A stretch of 7,923 bases of DNA, taken from the NCBI GenBank assembly GCA_031290715.1, contig JAITNA010000115.1, positions 1 through 7,923 of the forward strand, given 5' to 3'. This document shows, in pieces, positions 6,177 to 7,923 of this stretch (within the stretch, counting starts at the first letter, position 1; each line of letters opens with the position of its first letter). The DNA comes from Eubacteriales Family XIII. Incertae Sedis bacterium. GTDB taxonomy: Bacteria > Bacillota > Clostridia > Peptostreptococcales > Anaerovoracaceae. Made by a program: the position numbers and the translations under genes. Under the pieces are notes generated by a model. The model worked only from the letters and a program-made list of their open reading frames with translations, was not told where the DNA came from and made no database searches.

Positions 6177-7247
6177 ATGAAGCAAGAGTTTATCACAATG
6201 GCGCACGGCAGCGGCGGGCTGGACTCCGCCGAACTCATGCGCGGCGTGTTCGCAAAACATTTTGACGGCGAGGTTCTGTCCCGTATGGAGGACAGTGCGA
6301 TAATAACGTTTCCCGCGGGCGCGTTCTCTTCGCCGGACGGCGGCGGGAAGATTGCGGTGAGTACGGACACCTTCGTGGTAAGCCCGCTTGTTTTTCCGGG
6401 CGGCGATATCGGGAAACTCGCCGTTTGCGGGACGGTCAACGATGTGCTCATGTCCGGGGCGATCCCGCGGTATCTGGCCTGCGGGTTTGTACTGGAGGTC
6501 GGACTGTCAATCGAATTGCTTGACGGGATATGCGCGTCTATGGCGCGGGCGGCGGAGGAATCCGGCACGGCAATCATCGCCGGCGATACGAAGGTCGTCG
6601 AGGGCCGTGCGTCGGCCGGCGGCCTTTTCATCAATACGACGGGCATCGGGGTTTTTGAGCGCGGCGCGGCGGGGCGGCCTTTCGCGCCGGCCGCGGCGGG
6701 GATGCGCCCCGGCGACGCGGTAATCGTTTCGGGGAACCTCGGCGATCACCACGCCTGTATTCTGAGCGCCCGCATGGGGATTGCGAACCATATCCAAAGC
6801 GACTGCGCCCTTTTATCGCCGATCGTGAACGCTTTGAAGGACGGCGGGATCGACGTTCACACAATGCGCGACATCACGCGCGGCGGCCTTGGGACGGTAC
6901 TCAACGAACTCGCGGTTTCCTCCGGCGTTCGTATCGAACTCGACGAACACGCCCTGCCGGTCAGCCCCGAAGTGAATGCCTTTTGCGGGATCATGGGGCT
7001 TGACCCGATGTATATGGGCAATGAGGGAAAGCTTGTTTTTTCGGCGCCCTTCGATCAGGTTGACGAAGCGCTGCGGCTTGTGCGCGGGACGGACATCGGC
7101 CGGCAGGCACAGGCGGTCGGCCGCGTCTTCCCGGCCGATTTGGGTGTAAGTTCGCTGCGTGCGCCGGCCGTCGTCAAACACACGGCCATCGGCGGGACGG
7201 TCCGCGTCGACGTGCTGTACGGAGAGGGCCTGCCCCGTATCTGCTAA
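6177..7247 (+). CDS. hypE: [NiFe]-hydrogenase maturation protein HypE (carbamoyl dehydratase)
   Basis: A 356-residue cytoplasmic protein that converts the thiocarbamate made on its C-terminal Cys by HypF into a thiocyanate with ATP. That cyanide becomes a CN ligand of the [NiFe] active-site iron. It belongs to the AIR synthase/PurM superfamily. Visible family motifs: MAHGSGG (8-14), STDTFVVSPLVFPGGDIGKLAVCGTVND split across 62-89, GDTKVVE (136-142), a downstream GDHHA and RDITRGG, NEGKLVF, and the terminal LPRIC, with the catalytic Cys as the last residue (356). The start is ambiguous: ATG 6177 or ATG 6168, the latter overlapping the permease gene by 8 nt; neither has a clear ribosome site, so translation may depend on coupling. 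No other hyp or hydrogenase gene is in view, and pairing with a MacB exporter is unusual. Confidence 0.96.
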   Translation: MKQEFITMAHGSGGLDSAELMRGVFAKHFDGEVLSRMEDSAIITFPAGAFSSPDGGGKIAVSTDTFVVSPLVFPGGDIGKLAVCGTVNDVLMSGAIPRYLACGFVLEVGLSIELLDGICASMARAAEESGTAIIAGDTKVVEGRASAGGLFINTTGIGVFERGAAGRPFAPAAAGMRPGDAVIVSGNLGDHHACILSARMGIANHIQSDCALLSPIVNALKDGGIDVHTMRDITRGGLGTVLNELAVSSGVRIELDEHALPVSPEVNAFCGIMGLDPMYMGNEGKLVFSAPFDQVDEALRLVRGTDIGRQAQAVGRVFPADLGVSSLRAPAVVKHTAIGGTVRVDVLYGEGLPRIC

Positions 7248-7275
7248 CACAATGGGGACGTTCTTTTTTGTGTTA
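7245..7275. repeat. Palindrome at the hypE stop codon (TAACACAA/TTGTGTTA), REP-like, possible terminator
   Basis: Perfect 8-bp arms TAACACAA (7245-7252) and TTGTGTTA (7268-7275) enclose a 15-nt loop containing GGGGACGTTC and a T-run. The hypE stop TAA (7245-7247) forms the first three bases of the left arm, so the element sits exactly at the gene end. The GGGGACGTTC loop resembles the GGGGACGGTTC core of the neighbouring REP-like element. The hairpin has few G-C pairs and the T-run lies within the loop and right arm, so a terminator role is uncertain. Confidence 0.7.
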
Positions 7276-7277
7276 TC

Positions 7278-7308
7278 GGGAAGCACGGAGGCGGTTCTCG
7301 CGCTTCCC
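7278..7308. repeat. REP-like palindrome, intergenic copy
   Basis: Arms GGGAAGC (7278-7284) and GCTTCCC (7302-7308) flank a core with GGCGGTTCTC. Positions 7279-7306 match the reverse complement of the in-gene copy at 3686-3713 at 25 of 28 bases. This is the intergenic member of the family that invaded the adaptor gene, in opposite orientation. Confidence 0.8.
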
Positions 7309-7356
7309 CCTGCTCCCCTGAATTTTCCCATTTTCCCGTAAAAATAAATATTTTTG

Positions 7357-7384
7357 TTGCAATCGGGGTGAATATAAGTATAAT
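7357..7384 (+). promoter_or_regulatory. Promoter of a small antisense RNA
   Basis: TTGCAA (7357-7362) and a perfect TATAAT (7379-7384) are separated by 16 bp and preceded by an A/T-rich stretch (7339-7355) like an UP element. No convincing protein start or ribosome site follows; instead a small hairpin and a terminator-like hairpin follow within about 85 bp. This is the arrangement expected for a short regulatory RNA starting near 7391. Confidence 0.7.
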
Positions 7385-7390
7385 GAAAGA

Positions 7391-7475
7391 CAACAAGCGG
7401 CTACCGCTTTTGGACGGCGGTTTGTTCCGATTAAATGGTAGAAACCGTCTCCGTAAAGAGGCGGTTTCTGTTTAT
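7391..7475 (+). ncRNA. Putative antitoxin antisense RNA of a type I toxin-antitoxin locus
   Basis: A short transcript of about 80-85 nt is predicted from the promoter at 7357-7384 to the hairpin at 7441-7468. It contains a small perfect hairpin AAGCGG-CTA-CCGCTT (7395-7409). Its 3' half (7431 onward) is complementary to the end of the holin-like toxin ORF on the opposite strand. In TxpA/RatA-type systems of Bacillota, the antitoxin RNA is convergent with the toxin and overlaps its 3' end, as here. The RNA boundaries are estimates: the start from the -10 position, the end from the hairpin. Confidence 0.55.
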
Positions 7476-7559
7476 CTGCCTGTCGTCAAACAGGGAAATC
7501 ATTCCGATAACGACCAGAAGCACAGTCAGCGCAATGCTGATGATCTCATAGTCAGCCGT
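7431..7559 (-). pseudogene. Holin-like type I toxin (Hol_Tox/TxpA-like), 5' end apparently lost
   Basis: The - strand frame ending at TAA 7431-7433 encodes DYEIISIALTVLLVVIGMIS followed by LFDDRQ and a tail made from the terminator hairpin. A short N-terminal D-Y-E motif, one hydrophobic helix and a charged end after it are the plan of putative holin-like toxins, small membrane proteins of type I toxin-antitoxin pairs. The expected start is missing: the codon two before DYE is ACG (7559-7557), which one base change would make ATG. No ATG, GTG or TTG with a ribosome site lies nearby. In-frame starts further up (TTG 7610, ATG 7628, ATG 7697) fall inside the palindromic cassettes. Most likely the gene's 5' end was replaced by these repeats or its start decayed. 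An unusual ACG or CTG start remains possible. Confidence 0.5.
7441..7468 (+). terminator. Terminator-like hairpin of the small RNA, overlapping the toxin 3' end
   Basis: GAAACCG (7441-7447) pairs with CGGTTTC (7462-7468). The stem continues by a G-T wobble and CTC/GAG to an 11-bp helix with loop CGTAAA (7452-7457). On the + strand it is followed by TGTTTAT, a modest T-tract. On the - strand the hairpin lies inside the last codons of the toxin ORF. Overlap of stem and toxin 3' end is common in holin-like toxin loci. Confidence 0.65.
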
Positions 7560-7565
7560 AGAGTG

Positions 7566-7638
7566 CAGCGCTTTAGCGCGTTCGCAACCTATCCCGATTT
7601 GCGTAAGCAAATCGTTGGAAGGTTGCATTCGAGGACGA
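7566..7638. repeat. Hairpin cassette, copy A
   Basis: A 73-bp unit begins with CAGCGCTTTAGCGCGTT, able to form GCGC-TTTA-GCGC. An outer stem GCAACC (7584-7589)/GGTTGC (7621-7626) follows. Fixed internal strands TATCCC (7590-7595) and GTTGGAA (7614-7620) enclose an inner stem GATTTGC/GCAAATC (7596-7602/7607-7613) with loop GTAA. The unit ends ATTCGAGGACGA. Its neighbour, copy B, has the same order and fixed parts but different stem sequences that still pair. It overlaps the presumed 5' region of the toxin remnant. Confidence 0.85.
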
Positions 7639-7707
7639 CAGCGCTTCAGCGCGTTGCGGACGTATCCCGGGCGCTTGCGACCGTTGGAACGTCCCATTCG
7701 AGGACGA
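7639..7707. repeat. Hairpin cassette, copy B
   Basis: A 69-bp unit is parallel to copy A: CAGCGCTTCAGCGCGTT, outer stem GGACG (7658-7662)/CGTCC (7690-7694), fixed TATCCC (7663-7668) and GTTGGAA (7683-7689), inner stem GGGCGC/GCGACC with one G-A mismatch (7669-7682), and the end ATTCGAGGACGA. The 4-bp length difference from copy A falls wholly in the inner stem-loop (14 against 18 nt). A partial third head (CAGCGCTTCAGCGCGT) follows at 7708-7723. Confidence 0.85.
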
Positions 7708-7723
7708 CAGCGCTTCAGCGCGT

Positions 7724-7775
7724 GGTCGTCTACCGTGGTCGTCTACCGTGGTCGTCTACCGTGGTCGTCTACCGT
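7724..7775. repeat. Tandem repeat, four copies of 13-bp GGTCGTCTACCGT
   Basis: Four exact copies lie at 7724-7736, 7737-7749, 7750-7762 and 7763-7775, starting directly after the partial third cassette head. Each unit is a weak palindrome (GGT-CGTCT-ACC). Its GTCGTC can pair with GACGAC (7703-7708) at the end of cassette B, forming a stem around the GCGC-TTCA-GCGC hairpin. Exact identity suggests recent expansion by slippage. There are no spacers, so it is not CRISPR. Confidence 0.93.
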
Positions 7776-7785
7776 AGCCATACCT

Positions 7786-7902
7786 TGGATTCCCGCATAG
7801 CAGTCACTTTCATGAAATCAGAGATTTCAGAAAGTGTTGTATAAGGTCTTCTTGCAAATTCCTTGCGGAATTTGAGAAGCACCATTATCGCGGGAATGAC
7901 AG
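7786..7902. repeat. Branched palindromic element: split GGATTCCCGC...GCGGGAATGACAG holding two hairpins
   Basis: The outer stem ATTCCCGC (7789-7796)/GCGGGAAT (7890-7897) plus the ATGACAG end match the right-hand hairpin of the element at 2534-2558. The 4-nt loop there is replaced here by 93 bp. That interior folds into hairpin 1, CACTTTC-TGAAATC (7805-7819, one bulged A) with GATTTCA-GAAAGTG (7823-7836). Hairpin 2 is CTTCT...CAAATTCC (7848-7862, TG bulge) with GGAATTTG-AGAAG (7867-7879), loop TTGC. The whole can form a three-way junction. No protein is recognisable in it. Confidence 0.8.
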
Positions 7903-7923
7903 TATTTTAGCAGGGGTCTGAGC

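Noticed and set aside
6177..7247. SelD (selenophosphate synthetase), another PurM-superfamily member
   Set aside because: FPGGDIGKLAVCGTVND, GDTKVVE and the terminal LPRIC are HypE features, and the SelD N-terminal Cys/Sec loop is absent.
7566..7775. CRISPR array
   Set aside because: Units are adjacent without unique spacers, and the variable parts are self-complementary stems rather than spacer-like sequences; no cas gene is present.
7368..7844. A 158-codon + strand ORF through the small RNA and repeats
   Set aside because: It has no ribosome site, begins at the promoter -10 region and runs through the terminator hairpin, the antisense of the toxin and the palindromic arrays; composition is not protein-like.

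Overview
This is a high-GC window of roughly 60% G+C by eye. All protein genes that look intact lie on the + strand. The gene types and repeats suggest an anaerobic Bacillota (Clostridia-like) genome: a YtrA-type GntR repressor with its ABC operon, a MacAB/YknXYZ-type exporter, HypE, a holin-like type I toxin locus, and REP-like palindromes of the GGGGACGGTTCTC type. This taxonomic call is inference; no rRNA or marker gene is present.

Layout. (1) 1-357: the 3' end of a sensor histidine kinase (ATPase domain). (2) 417-2468: a strong promoter buried in a 36-bp dyad, followed by a tightly overlapped operon of YtrA-type repressor, ABC ATPase and ABC-2 permease. (3) 2469-2675: a palindromic intergenic element, a 3 x 21-bp tandem repeat and an extended -10 promoter. 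(4) 2676-6175: an operon of membrane-fusion (adaptor) protein, MacB/LolD-type ATPase and FtsX-like permease. The adaptor is unusual. It carries about five 14-residue repeats and, next to them, two REP-like palindromes read in frame. (5) 6177-7247: hypE, coupled to the permease gene, encoding the [NiFe]-hydrogenase maturation protein with its C-terminal PRIC motif. (6) 7248-7923: no intact protein gene but dense structure. It holds two REP-like palindromes, a promoter plus terminator for a small RNA, and an antisense holin-like toxin ORF lacking a good start. These are followed by two hairpin cassettes whose stems co-vary, a 4 x 13-bp tandem array, and a palindrome split by 93 bp holding two further hairpins.

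How the genes work together. The first operon looks like a self-repressed, envelope-stress-type ABC exporter, with the repressor binding the dyad over its own promoter. The second encodes a complete tripartite-style exporter core of adaptor, ATPase and permease. hypE has no obvious functional tie to the exporter; the coupling looks positional. The last 680 bp is a landing zone for small palindromic elements, which seem to have invaded the 5' end of a type I toxin gene.
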